A DNA stretch of 64,000 bases from NCBI GenBank assembly GCA_021397845.1, contig CM038043.1:125842013-125906012 (forward strand). Direction: 5' to 3'. The stretch's first letter is position 1; each line of letters begins with the position of its first letter. Below, in pieces: positions 37,553 to 49,653 of the stretch. This stretch comes from Areca catechu (lineage: Eukaryota; Streptophyta; Magnoliopsida; Arecales; Arecaceae). The notes under the pieces were generated by a model, which searched no databases, was not told the DNA's origin, and was given only the letters and a program-made list of their open reading frames with translations. The position numbers and the translations under genes are program-made.

Positions 37553-38069
37553 ACAAGTTCTTAAATTTCTTGTGCAAATGTGCTCAACACTACTCTACTC
37601 AAAACGGCTTGCTACATCGACTGAATGACAACAGCCTAAGTGGCTCGATCTGAGAAATCGGTCAACGCGCAAAGGAGAGTCTGATCCACTCACCTTATCG
37701 GTATTCCCGATGAGTGCAACGGATGGTCTAGTCAGGCCACCAAAAGGATCGAAGGCGCAGGGATGGTTTTCGTAACCTATCCTACGGTAAACCCGAAGAC
37801 GCGCCGAGGCGGGCCTGAACAGCCTACCTTGATCACGACAGGAGTGCACAGGGACAGTGCAAACACCCTACCCTATGGTAAATCCGAAAACGTGCCTAAA
37901 AGGACTAATATCGTCCTTCCGTCGGCAACAAACATTCCTAGAGCAGTCTAATCAGAGATCTCATGGCCATCCACTACACTATCCCTCAGGAGGAAAACGA
38001 CAAAGCATTGGTACTCTCACTTCTCGAGGCAAACCTCCGCTTCGAAAACTGAGAGTAGGGGGGGGCAAC
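37553..38069 (+). other. Non-coding tail and polypurine tract of element B
   Basis: Between the end of pol and the 3' LTR. Two related blocks containing CCTA(T)CC(T)ACGGTAAA type words near 37,780 and 37,870 hint at an old duplication. It ends in the polypurine tract at 38051-38065. No open frame with a motif. Confidence 0.7.
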
Positions 38070-38901
38070 TATTGGGGAATCCCGGTCTAAGTACGAATCG
38101 AACATCGGTTTAGCTGACCGAAGATCTTACCTTTGAAGCCAGCGACTTCGGACCTAGAAAGATCGGGCCAACCACGAGCAACCTAAGGCTCTCCATCGGC
38201 CTACGACACTCAGAGGCAAAACCTTCGGATTACGTCTTCGACCTTAATCGAAGACCAGGCTCCATGTCGACTTCCGAAAACATACTCTTCGATCTCTGCC
38301 GAAGACACGATCTTCGGTCCTTGGTAAACACCAAGTCTTCGACTCATGCAGAAGACGGGATCTCCGACCGAGAAGATCCAAAGATGGGGAAACTCCCGGT
38401 TCAATTACGAGAATCTCCCTAAATAGGAAAAATCTGAGGATGGGTTCACGATCCTTCCCAGATAGGTAACAGTAACCAACGGTTACTATCGACTATCTCC
38501 ATGCCACGATCATGGCGCGTAACTTCAGCTGCCACGCCTCCGGTCTGGCCGGAACCGCTCAATAACAACCCATGATTGCCAATCATGGGAAGAAATTAAC
38601 TCCCCGTGATTGCTGGAAGAAGAATGGATCCGCAGGCCGGGCGCCCTCTTATAAATGGTGGTAAGAAAAAACGCGGGGAAGGTACGCACACATACATACA
38701 CCCATATCCTAACTTCAAAGAGTTTTCCCTCTGCTTCTCGAAAATCTTCCCCATTCTGTGGCTGAGATCTGCTTCTGACTTAGGTATCGGAGTGTCCCCC
38801 GCCGGAACGATGCAGCAAGGGACCTGTTTTGCAAGTGAACCAGGAAGCGGTCCTGTAGTGCAGCAGCTCCGACCGGCCGGTATAGAAACTCCATGCCAAC
38901 A
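38070..38901 (+). repeat. 3' LTR of element B
   Basis: Aligned end to end with the 5' LTR, the same 832 bases long, with many scattered substitutions, mostly C/T and G/A. The first bases are TATTGGGG instead of TGTTGGGG, so one terminal G has mutated. The moderate divergence marks an old insertion. Confidence 0.9.
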
Positions 38902-38910
38902 GACCCAGAT

Positions 38911-40465
38911 AGTTTGCTAAGGTTGAGAAACATAGTGAAATAAATGTCTGAACTGAAAACATACAGTTATGCATTGAAGATCCTGTAAGTAATTGTTCAA
39001 TAAAAAGGCACCCGGAAAGCCCGCAAGATAGGGTTGGTTAGTGTTCCTTTGGGGCTGGGGGCTGCAGCAGTAAGAAGTATGCCTTGTTCCTGTACTTGAG
39101 AGGTATAGAAATGAATGAGTGAGCTGGATGTACATGCATATATTTGAAGAAACCTTAAGTGAGGTAGATGCCGCACTATGTGTACATCCCGGTGAAGAAG
39201 ACATAAGTGAAATTTGAATAAGCCCTTCAAGAGGTGAATGGTAGACCAAATATGATGAGTGTTGAACATTACCATATTGCCCAACCCAGTGATTCGTAAA
39301 GTTGAAGTAAATATCCTGTGATATAGCAAAAATATGTAATAGTAATTCAAGAGCTGTTGTGTTTCTTTGAAAGTAATTAAGTATTCAGCACATCGGAAGA
39401 GCCTGTAAAGTCATCCTTTGAAGCATTATACTTAAATAAGGAAGGCAGCGATCTGATCATTTTCGAACTGAAGCAGTGGGTCGACATAGTAACAGTGGGC
39501 CTAATTCCGTACATGTGTGCGTTGTTAAACTTGTAAGAAAATTTTGGAAGAATAAGCGGCATCAGAAATACCGAAGGGAAATTTGGATGCTCATGACCTG
39601 AAACCATCTTCCACCTTCGCTTGATGTAGAGATATTGTTGGCAAAATAAGCAGAACTGTAGAATTCGAAGTACATGTTGCTCCCAGAAAGGAAAAATCAG
39701 ACAGAAGCAATGGCAGTACTGGATGCAGTCCAGACAACAGAAAAAAGCAGCCAACAAATGTTTGCCTGGCAGTAAGGTACCATATGGATGAGCAAAGGAC
39801 CAGCGGTACCTGGAGGGTGCGTTCTATCTAGCCTAAAGCACCTGAGATCCATGTGAGTAATGAAAGTGTTGAAGGTGATCCCAATGGGAAAGCCCAGCAA
39901 AAAAGACAAACATGATAAGAGATAATCTTTTTTCCTTCTTCCTTTTTGTATTTTGTTTTTTCCTCTTCTTCCCTTTTTTTTTTTTCCTGAATTCGTATGT
40001 TCTGTCACTTGATAATCCTTGAGCTCATGGGATTTATTATTTTCTTTCTCATGACAATCCTCACTTTCCTTCTTTAACCTCGAGAGTGCAGCGAAGAAAG
40101 GATTGGCTGTAAGATCCAGGAAGAAATAAGTTAAGGCAGAGAGGTTAAGGCAGCAGAACAGAGAGGATTGAACCGTCCTCAAGATCGGCAATGTAATGAA
40201 TGGGATAGGCGGAATGAAATGCAACAGTGTAGTGGCCTCCGGCATTAGTATAAGGCAAGCGTGGAGCATTGTCAGTTTCTTCGCGATACTCCTGTCTTCC
40301 CTACAAGAATAGTGTACTGCATGAACCCCTGCACCGAAGATATGCATGGTTAGATAAAAGAGTTGGTATATCATTCCCCTTAGCAATTGGTGCTTTTGTT
40401 TGATCTCCATCCACCACCTAGATATCCTAGAATAATGGCCTTGATGTTGAGAAGCCGAGAAAAAT
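38911..40465 (-). other. Probable LINE 3' untranslated region
   Basis: It follows the RNase H stop on the minus strand. There are no coherent motifs; the 308-codon frame at 39697-40623 overlaps RNase H in another frame and is a shadow. An A-rich run with GGAAGAAGAGG (minus strand) near 39,980 could be an internal tail of an older or shorter 3' end. Confidence 0.5.
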
Positions 40466-43460
40466 TTACTGTTCATTAGGACGAGCATGAAACCCATTCG
40501 TGTCTCTCCAAAGAAGCAACTCCAAATCATCCGGGATATCATTGCCGTGGTTGTAGATAAAGTTTCCTTGGTGCGCCTGCTTCGCCAAATAATGGGCAGT
40601 TGGATTTGCCTGGCGAGGGACATGAATCACCGAGAAGTTGGGAATTGAGTTCTTTCAAGTCAGGATATCCAACAAGATCGGTTTGAAGTTGAAATAGTTA
40701 TGGTAGTACTTGTTGATGAGATTGATCACCAACTGACTATCACCTTCAACAAATAGTTGTTGGTGAGAGTCATCTAAGGAATCTTTGATACCATACCAGG
40801 CAGCTGAAAGTTTCGCATTTAAGACGGAAGTGGCAGGAATTTCTTTTCCAGCCGCCTTTAACATGATACCATCAGAATTCCTAATTATATAAGTAATGGT
40901 AGTAACCTCTGGCTGAAAAGAAGCATCAAAGTTGATTTTGAGAAACCCGAAGGGGGGGGGGAAGCCAACGAACTGATTTGGGCCCCCTACCCATATGAGG
41001 GTGGGGTATTGGTTGTTCCTAGTGCCTTGAGGGGTTGATGGACTCTTTTTGCTCTATGAGGCGATTGATGCTAGTGAACGTAAGAACCATTCGTGACAGT
41101 TGAGTGTGGGTCAAGAATTTATTCTGGAATAGCCTGTCGTTCCGCGCCTTCCAGACCTGCCAGAAAGTATAAGCAATAATAGAGTTAGTGGTTTGATTGG
41201 ATTGTATGGACGTCATGATTTCTAAAAGTTGAGAGATAGAATTAAATTGAAATTTAATTTTGTAGATATGCTTGATGAGGCCCCAACAATCCTTAACATA
41301 CGGGCAGTGGATAAAGATATGATCCATATCCTCCTCTTGAGTAGGGCAAATGTCACAATAGATGCTGTCAATCTATAAGATACCTTTATTACTAAGAAAT
41401 TGCTTAGTCTGTACTCTGAAATTGACCAACTTCCACTAAAAAGTTCTCACCCGGTGGGGAGTTTGGAGTTTCCAGATCCAATGATATGCAAACCCACTTA
41501 CCTGTCTAGGTTGACCAATGAGGGGTACATATCCTTTTGACTGATCATCTGAAGTGCAGTGGGTTTCCAAATAATTATGTCTGGCCATCTATCCAAAGGG
41601 ACTAGGATGGGAAGAATAGTATCAACAAGATCTTTGGAAAATAGCTTGTTCAGGATGGTCATATCCTAATCTCTAGCCGACGTGATAAGCCTGGTCACCT
41701 TCCAATGCTCGACATTGATGTCCATATTGAGAGACGTCGGCTAACGAGAAAGAGGAATTTTAGATATCCAAGGATCATTGAGTACATTAGTGGTTTCTCA
41801 TGATCCGATGGTGCAAATAACCTTAGGCCCTAGCAAATTTCCTATATCCGCTATTCTGGCCCAAGTGTGAGTACAGTTATGCGGTCTTTTATAATTGACC
41901 GAAGAGGAACAAAGATGGTACTTGGCTTTGACAGTTTGAGCCCATAACGTATTAGGCTTGAGATAAAGTTGGGCAGCCAGCTTGGCGAAGGATGCCCTTT
42001 GCTTGTAAAGCAGAGAAACTACACCAAGACCCCCATCAACCTTCGGCATGCACACCTTATCCCAAGAAAGCAAATGAAGACCTTTGCTTTCGATAGTATG
42101 ACCCCATAGAAAAGCCTTGAGGGTTCTTTCAATTCTGTTTATAACTCCATGCGGAATGTATAGGACGGCCATAATGTAATTAAACAAGGAGGATAAGACC
42201 GAGGTAAGAAGCGTCAAACGCCCTGCAAAGGATAAAGTTTTTCATTTCCAAGCTTCCATCCTGGCATGTATTGCATCCACCAAGAAATCAAATTCGTTAG
42301 ATTTCAGTTTATGCCTAGACACCGGAATGCCTAGGTATTTGATGGTTCCACTTTTTTCAGCAATATTAAAACTAGAAATGATATGGTTTTTGATATTATG
42401 ACTCGTTGAAGGGCTAAAGGAAATATGTGATTTCGCAGCGTAGATGGCTTAGCCCAAGAGATTGTTGTAAGCTTCAAGAATGGTTTTTAAGAAAATGGCG
42501 TCAGTTAGAGTAGCTCGGGCCACCAATAGCATGTCATCCACGAATAGCAAGTGCGATAGCAGCGGCCCATTATTGGCCACCTTAAACGGTCTGAGCAAAT
42601 GATGGTTAGATGCATAATTAAGCATATTGGACAAAACATTGGAACATAAGATAAAGAGAGAAGGGGACAAGGGGCATCCCTGACGAAACCCTCTGGCTGG
42701 TTGGAGCCAAGTCGTGGGGGTTCCATTAACAAGAGTAGCACATTCGTACCCGGTAACACATTGCATGATCATTTGCATGAATTGCGAGTGAACCCCTAAT
42801 TGCTGCATGACCTTTATAAGGAAAGACCAAAGCATTCTATCGTAAGTTTTCTCCATGTCCAATTTGACAGCCATCATAGCCCTCTTCTTAGGAGCCTTAT
42901 GTAAAGAGTGCATGATTTCCTGGATGAGTAGAATATTATCTGTTATACTTCTTCCCAGAACAAAAGGTCCCTGCTCCTCCGATATAACGGAGGGGAGAAT
43001 AGTTTGCAGCCGATTAGCCAAAATTTTAGCCACAATCTTATAGGTAGTGTTACAAAGGCTAATAGGGCGATAGTCACTAATATCCTTGGGCCGAGCTTTC
43101 TTGGGAATGAGAGCAATGAAGGTCCTTTTCTAGGTCGTTGGTAGGTGACGCTCCTGGAAGATGTAAGTTATAGCTTGAAGTACCTTCGTATGAACGATGT
43201 ACCAGAAATTTTGAAAGAACAGGGGTGGAAACCCATCCGGGCCAGGTGCCTTGTCCGGCGGCATTTGCTTGATAACATCCAATATTTCTTGCACCAAAAT
43301 AGGTTTAATCAGACATTCGTTCTAGGATGCAGTAACCAAAATGTTTGTAGAAAACAAGGGTTCGTTATCCTGTGGCCTGTCTTGCTGCCATCATTGATTA
43401 AAATGATTACAGATCAACTCCTGTAGCCTTTCACTACCTGTGATCAGATTCCCTTGTTGG
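40466..43460 (-). pseudogene. LINE reverse transcriptase, zf-RVT and RNase H
   Basis: RT starts near 43,110 with DYRPISLCNTTYKIVAKIL. The best-kept frame is 43033-42449, with VKLDMEKTYDRMLWSF, GFRQGCPLSPSLF and LFVDDML, the catalytic FADD box here reading FVDD. The thumb and connection run through 42217-41798 (LTLLTSVLSSLFNYIM, WDKVCMPKVDGGLGV). The zf-RVT finger is at 41340-41250 (DHIFIHCPYVKDCW). RNase H spans about 40,900-40,466: SVLNAKLSAAWYGIKDS, FVEGDSQLVINLI and IHVPRQANPTAHYLAK. At least five stops or shifts interrupt it. Confidence 0.85.
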
Positions 43461-43464
43461 TCCT

Positions 43465-44610
43465 TCAGGGATTGAATGTTATTCTGTCTTCGGCGAATAT
43501 TGTTGAGTGGTGGAAGAACTTGGTGTTTAGATCCCCCTCCTTAAGCCACGCAACGCGGGATCTTTGGCACCAGAAAGTTTCCTGAATTTGAAGATTAGCA
43601 TTAAATTGACAAATAAGACTAAGCAGGTTCCTATGATCATCATTAGAAAAAGTATTAGAATGAGATTCCTTTAATTGAAGGTTAGAAATGTTTTGTTGAA
43701 GTTTATTACCTCGCCAGAAAATGTTACTCAAACACTTCTTCCATTTTTTCAAGGCAACCTTAGTCTTATATAGTAGCTTAGATAATCTTACCGGAGGAGA
43801 TCCACTCACATCTGTTGTCCAAGAATGCGCTATGATATGGTGGATGCCCTGGCATTGCATCCACATTTTTTCAAACCTGAAAGGAATTTTATTAGTCCTC
43901 CTGTGCTTCTGAACCGATAGAAGTATCCGACAATGATCCGAAGCAAATCTCATCAAATGCTGCAAAGTGGACAAAGGGAATAATTTGAGCCACAAAGAGG
44001 AGGCAAAAGCTCTGTCTGGTCTTTCCCACACCCTGGCTTTGCCTGTTCTATTATTACACCAGGTGAGAGCAAGGCACGACATGCCAATGTCCGTGAGCCC
44101 AACCTGGGTAATGCACTGGTTAAATTTCTTTATGTCCCTTGTCATTTGAAATGGTTGACCATCTCTCTTATCTTCCCTGTTCAAAATGCAATTAAAGTCA
44201 CCAATAATCAGTAAAGGAAGATCAATAGAATTAACTGAATTGATTTGCTCCCAAAGCAGTCTCCTGTCAACTCCATTCGTGCTCGCATAAACAAAAGCAA
44301 TAATCCAGGATTGAGCATTATTAGGCATGATTATTCCAAAAGCAACATGTCTGTTGGTATGCATAAAGTCCAAATTATCCAAATCCAACTTCCAAGTGAC
44401 TATGATACCTCCAGACAGTCCCAAAGAAGGAATCATGTAAACTCCCCATTTGGGGCCCATAATCTGCTTAATCCTGTCAATGGCATGGTCCGACATCCTA
44501 GTTTCCAGGAAACAACAAATATCAGGTCTATAATTTCGTAACATGTTCTTAACATAATTTACAAAAGGGGCTTTTACCGCACCCCTACAATTCCAAATAA
44601 GGACTTTCAT
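43465..44610 (-). pseudogene. LINE endonuclease (long intact frame)
   Basis: An uninterrupted 381-codon frame. It opens MKVLIWNCRGAVKAPFVNYV; the N-terminal Asn motif WNCRG, the metal-binding Glu in CFLETRM, then FVYAS, IIGDFNCILNREDKRDG and the C-terminal SDHCRILL are the conserved parts of an APE-type endonuclease, which nicks target DNA to prime reverse transcription. The bridge to RT (VAWLKEGDLNTKFFHHSTIF) is kept before the frame breaks near 43,480. The domain itself looks complete; the element as a whole is not. Confidence 0.88.
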
Positions 44611-44989
44611 TAAACCTAGTTGAGTGGTTTCGCCCCCCGGGGCTTATCCACCTCCACATGCATAATAGACTGTGATTGAACTACAGGAACATTAACAAGA
44701 ACAGTATGAGGGCATTCGGTAAGCAATTGAGCATTGACATGAGTAGAAGATTTGATAATAGCAGTGGATAACTGAGATATATAGTCATGATGCTTACCTT
44801 TACCTGTCGGTGGAATTACCTGAGATTTTGTTTGGCTGCTCTGCAGATCCATGTCACACTCCATCATTTGACTCTTAATATTAGCATTGGCCAAAACAAT
44901 GGGTCGCCATACTTTCCTTACCTGATTATCCTTCTTACCTTGTTTAGGCCTGTATAACACAAGTTGTGAATTTGACTCCTCAGCCCCAC

Positions 44990-46504
44990 TTTGTTCTTCT
45001 CGGATAATTACCTTGGTTGAAGGGAATGATCTGTCCTTAGCCCTCCTTCAGTTATCACTATCTTGGCTGGAGATCTCTTTCTTTTATCCTTGTTAGAGGA
45101 TTTTGAAGATGCATCCTCTTTCCCTGAGAGTTGAACCCCCTACATATCCGTGCTCTCTTGTTCTTCGGGATCTTGGTTCAGAGGAGTGAATCTCAAACCC
45201 ATCATAACATTCTGCGATTGTGGAACATTGTTAATCGATGAAGGAATTCTTACCTGCCTTTAGTTTGGCCTCTTTGATTGATATTGCCTCTTGTAAAGCC
45301 CGGTGGATTAGGCTCAACCTTGCCTGTAGATTGTTGGTCGTTCATTGGGACCCTTGCCGCCCTAATCCAAGGCCCATACAACTGTTTTTGTGTTAGATGT
45401 TGCGGTAGGTCCGCATATTTGCATGGCTTAGAGGGGTCAGTATGAATAAGCCCACATGTATAGTAGATATCCGATAATTCTTCGTAGATGAATTCCTGCC
45501 ACCAACAGTCACATTTACCTGAATTTTTATACCCGGGCAGACAGGCCTAGATACATCGATGAGGGTGCAAACTCTCGCATAACCCATTCGAGTAGAGTTT
45601 GCCATCCAATCATCGAGAAACATAGGCTTACCTGTCGTGGATACAATTTTTAGGATCTTTTCCTTGTCCCACAGCTCGACCGGAAGATCTGGAAGGCGTA
45701 TCCAAACCCTAGCCTGGGAAATTACATCCCAGCTAGGTTTGAAATGGGGCCTCCAGGCTTCCAAGGCCAATAACTGACTAGCCAGAGACAAAGGTCTTTT
45801 CTTCAGGGCCTTGGTTCTGTCCTCTCCTGATCGAAATCGAAAAAGAAGAATTCCCTCAGACAACGAAGTTACCATCAGATTATCCTTTAAACCCCAATGG
45901 AGCTTAAGCTCCTTCTGGATGAACTCCAGAGGCAGCCCTTTCCCAAAAACCTACCAATTAAAGCAGATTTAAGGGCCAATTAAGCTTCCCTTACCTCGTC
46001 TGAAGAAAAAACTACCACTTTGGAGAACCGCTGTTCGAGTGCCTCGATGTCCGTCGGAGAAGCTCGCATCGATTCCCAGCAAAAATGCCAGACTCGTACC
46101 ACCTGAGACCAGGAGCGAGCCACGTCAGGGAATAAGCCCTCAGCCCTAAGTACTCTTGGCTTGGCAGCTTCCGAAGATGCTCCCACGGTCGTCGATTTGG
46201 TCGGCTCCGATACACCCACGTTCGTCAACTTGGCCGGCTCCGACTCCCCCACGGTCGTCGACTTGGCCGACTCCGATTGACGACTCCAGACCCCAGAAGA
46301 AGGCCGCTTGTCTTCCTGTCGCATGGTGGAAGGATTCCCACCTTGCTCAGCGGGAGAGACTGCCACTCCCGTATCGAACCCCCCCGGCCCCATAGGGGCT
46401 TTCCCTTTCCATCTCTGTACATTTCCTTGCTTCGCATCCTCCTCCCCCTTCTCGACGGGTTCCGAGGAAGAAACCCTAATCCCTGTTTTCCCCTTATCAC
46501 TCAT
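44990..46504 (-). pseudogene. LINE ORF1 (DUF4283-like, zf-CCHC_4)
   Basis: ATG at 46504 opens an acidic, low-complexity N-terminus with three related Ser-Glu-Pro-(Ala/Thr)-Lys units around 46,190-46,280. The DUF4283-like region is at 45875-45550 (ILLFRFRSGEDRTKALKKR, LEAWRPHFKPSW, VWIRLPDLPVELWDKEKI). In another frame at 45,490-45,415 lies YYTCGLIHTDPSKPC, the C-x4-H-x4-C type knuckle (zf-CCHC_4), so a frameshift lies near 45,490. ORF1 proteins of this kind bind the element RNA. Translation would stop early. Confidence 0.8.
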
Positions 46505-48810
46505 GACCCTATCGCCAGACTTTCTTTCACTTCACTCCATGGACTTATCCTCTTTAGAAAGCAAAATATGTTTTGACATCTAAACTTAGTGCTTGCAAAT
46601 TTAGATAGCCATTATTATCATCATTTATGTCCTTGCCCTCCAAATTTATTATGGTCAAAAGACAAATGTACGATGGACATTGCATGTGGGGATCATTTAT
46701 TGCTCTAGCTTTGCACATTTTTGACCAGGGGAAGCACTTACAATGATAACATAAAATCAAAGGATAGGTGTTTAGGATTGAGATTATTCAACATTATACT
46801 TCATGGGGCATTCAATCTAAGTACATATGTATTAGGGATGCGGCTCCTAGGATGACACTCTGTATCTTAATTTAAACTAATTTTTTATTAGAAATTGATT
46901 AATTAATTATGGAATACGGATGATTTTCTTTTTGCAGTCCTTGCAAAAATATTTATTTGTTTCTTCCTTGAAATCTGGTAATTAATTAACCACGGCATTT
47001 CATGGTTTTATATATTTATTGAAAATACTATCAACGGTTACATGGTACATGGTATTTGGTTATCCCAAAAAAACATTTCATAAAAGCTTTACCATTGTCC
47101 ATCACACAACCATTATGATTGGCTGCTTCACATATCTTGGCCCCCAACGCGGGCCCTTCTTAAATGGTTTTAAGGGGCATTCCTCCTCCATTTGCCCGCG
47201 GACATATCAATAAACTTTGGGCAATTATGCAGTAGACTCTTCAACAATCATTATTACGATCATTATTTTTTGTGACTATCTTTTCTTGTGTGCATGAGGC
47301 ATATGATAACCCAAGCAAATAAGGGACCAATTCAGACACAAATTCCAATCACATGGGACTCCTATTCATGCTTGAACCATAAGTCATACATTCCGATTGC
47401 CCGTCCCATGTGGACCATACCTTTTGATTCAATTGATGTTGCCAAGCTCAACTCCTACGGAGCTCGTGGTCCGAACCAAATTCATGGCAGGTGCAATGCA
47501 TGGATTAAATTTGACCAAATTGATGTTTCCATGTTCAATTCCAGCTATGATCATGGCTGTCCCAACCAAATCGATGGCATGTTTAATGCATGGACTAAAT
47601 TTGACCAAATTGTTTAATTTTAAGACTTGAGAGTGGACATAAAATGATCCATATATGAATTATTGGATTAAAATCTAAAATCTTCATTCTAGGAGATTTC
47701 TCCATGATTTAGTTAACTTAATTTAGATAACCATATCAAGGTATCGAGCCTCGCATGGGTCCAATAATAAAATCGGGTTAAAGTTGGGTCTAGACAGGAT
47801 GTATGAACTCCTTGATCCTTATCCCAATGAAAGAAAGCTTGACCAAAAACAATCATGAGGAGTGGGCCTTTTGAACTGGACTGCAATGGAGTGGGAAAAG
47901 TGGTAGCTCCACAGGGTGTCATCTTTCTTCACCACCTTGTCTTCTGGTAGCCTAGGATTACATCATGGCCCCATGCAAACATCATAAGCTTTTTGTTTTG
48001 TGTCTCCTTTGTGCACGGGATAAACTCCTTTCTTTGGTCAATAGCCAGTGTCAATTGCGTGTTGGTTGTCCAGTGAATCCAAACCCATTTTCCAAAAGCT
48101 TCCATTCTTTCAGTCAAACCAAACATGGGGTGGTTGCAACCTTTTTCATTCAAATGCAATCGAAGTTTTTGATGGCGTTGTCTGACATTTCGGCATTATT
48201 CTTTGCCGAAACGAATTCTAAAAACATTTTATAAAATATTGAGAATTTTTCAAATTATTTTTGATTTCTTTTCCTAGCCAACCTAATCATCGAGTTTTCT
48301 TATTATTTTGGTCAAGATTTTTTTCCCACCCTAGAAATAACGAATCAAGAATTATTTAAATGTTCATTTTTTGTACTAATTATTCAGAGTAATTAAGGAA
48401 CTTATGTATTACAAATCGATGGTAATGGTGTATATTTTCGAGCCCCTTCCGTACCTTGGTTTTAAGGATAGTTTGAAGGAAGATATAAATGTATCAATCT
48501 CTTATTTTTTTAATTTATAATATCTAATTTTTATTTTAATTAGATTCTTCTCCAATTCTGAATGTCTCCGCATTTTCCTAACAGCTCAACTTGTTACCAT
48601 ACCTGGTGGTTGGGACCTTCTCAATTATTTATTGCTTTCTCCATTAACTAGGTGACCGCAATAATTATTCCTGATTAACTGAATTATTCTGGAAATATTA
48701 TATTTTATATTTTATAGATTATTGAAATATTATTCAATTATTTAATCATGAATTATTCTCATAATTTATATTTTATTTGTGAATTATCGCATATTTACAT
48801 TAATTTTAGG

Positions 48811-48910
48811 TGCGTTTGGTAGACGGTAATCTATCCAGATTATCGATAATTTTAAATTGGTACGTTTGGTAGACGGTAATCTATCCAGATTATCCATAAT
48901 TTTAAATTGG
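48811..48910. repeat. 50-bp direct duplication with MITE-like wording
   Basis: Two adjacent copies of a unit starting TGCGTTTGGTAGACGGTAAT or TACGTTTGGTAGACGGTAAT, three differences in 50. GGTAATC and GATTATC words continue to about 49,045, suggesting a decayed inverted-repeat element whose right end I could not find. Confidence 0.75.
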
Positions 48911-49382
48911 CCCAGCAGATAATCTTGTTTGATATTTTTTTAAACCGGTAATCTATGTTGTAGTGATAATCTCGATTATCTCTTATGTGGCAATCCAGAT
49001 TATCTGGAGAAGAGATGGCTATCCAGGAGATGTGGTAATCTGGTATTTTTTATTTTTATCAAATTATCCCATCTCTTTTATTTTGATTAGCCTCTCATCT
49101 AGATCCTCCAGATATTGGTTGAAATCTCTTCTTAGTTTATTCTTGAATATATTATATCTGTGTGCTCGTTTAGAGTAATACCATGGGACTCCCATTATAC
49201 GAATACGAACAATCCAGTTGCCATGTAGCAAGAAGGGATTGGTACAATTTATATGATTTGTTGTCAACTACAGTGTTTGTTCATTATGTAATTAGCCATA
49301 GCAGCAATGGAGTTGATGAATTTCTGCATATAATGGGTGCTTTGGTGCATGAATTAATTAGCATTATGCAGAACGCTTTTTG

Positions 49383-49450
49383 AATAAAATTTGACTTTTC
49401 TTGCCATTCTAAATTATTGTTTTCTTAAAAAAAAAAAAAAAAAAAAAAAA
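49383..49450 (+). other. AATAAA signal followed by a poly(A) tract
   Basis: AATAAA at 49383-49388 is followed about 40 bases later by an A tract of about 23 bases (roughly 49,428-49,450). That spacing is what a polyadenylated transcript shows, so the sequence before it may be a retrocopy or the tail of a retroposon. The frame 49183-49383 ends just before the signal but is not recognisable. Confidence 0.5.
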
Positions 49451-49653
49451 GAGGAAAGAATAGGTTCCCCCACAGAGATCATGCTATCGGCTTGAGCTAA
49501 AAGGTAGTGAAATTTCATATCCATTCATCTCGCATCTCTATGGCATCTTCCTAATTAGCTGACAATTGACAATACAATAACCATTAACTTCACAATGAAC
49601 GCGGATAGCAGAGAAATTAGTTGGGCTTCCTTTAAATATATATATATATATAT

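Larger units (their letters stand above)
31266..38905 (+). mobile_element. Element B: Tat-like Ty3/gypsy retrotransposon with both LTRs
   Basis: Two 832-bp LTRs flank an internal region with gag, protease, RT, RNase H, archaeal-type RNase H and integrase in the Ty3/gypsy order. The polypurine tract is GAGAGTAGGGGGGGG (38051-38065). Target duplications TAGAT (31261-31265) and CAGAT (38906-38910) differ by one base. No domain is missing, but in-frame stops and at least three frame changes make it non-autonomous. The 3' LTR edge is 38901 by LTR match, 38905 by target duplication. Confidence 0.9.
38906..46556 (-). mobile_element. Plant LINE (L1-like) retrotransposon
   Basis: Minus-strand non-LTR element: ORF1 (46504 down), endonuclease, reverse transcriptase, zf-RVT and RNase H, ending at a stop at 40466, followed by a long 3' region. 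Element B is inserted in that 3' region and the last piece may be 31112-31265. The 5' end is placed near 46556. GAAAG occurs at both 46557 and 31107, but such a short match is weak. Many stops and shifts make it inactive. Confidence 0.85.
46557..49653. other. AT-rich spacer between the LINE and element D
   Basis: No gene recognised. Several frames of 60-110 codons (47288-47617, 47965-48234, 49183-49383) show no motif. Two loosely related blocks around ATTTGACCAAATTGATG lie at 47,500-47,620. A 50-bp duplication is at 48811-48910 and a poly(A)-ended segment at 49383-49450. An (AT) run at 49634-49653 abuts the LTR of element D. Confidence 0.55.

Noticed and set aside
39697..40623. 308-codon minus-strand frame
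   Set aside because: It overlaps the LINE RNase H in another frame, and its sequence shows no domain.
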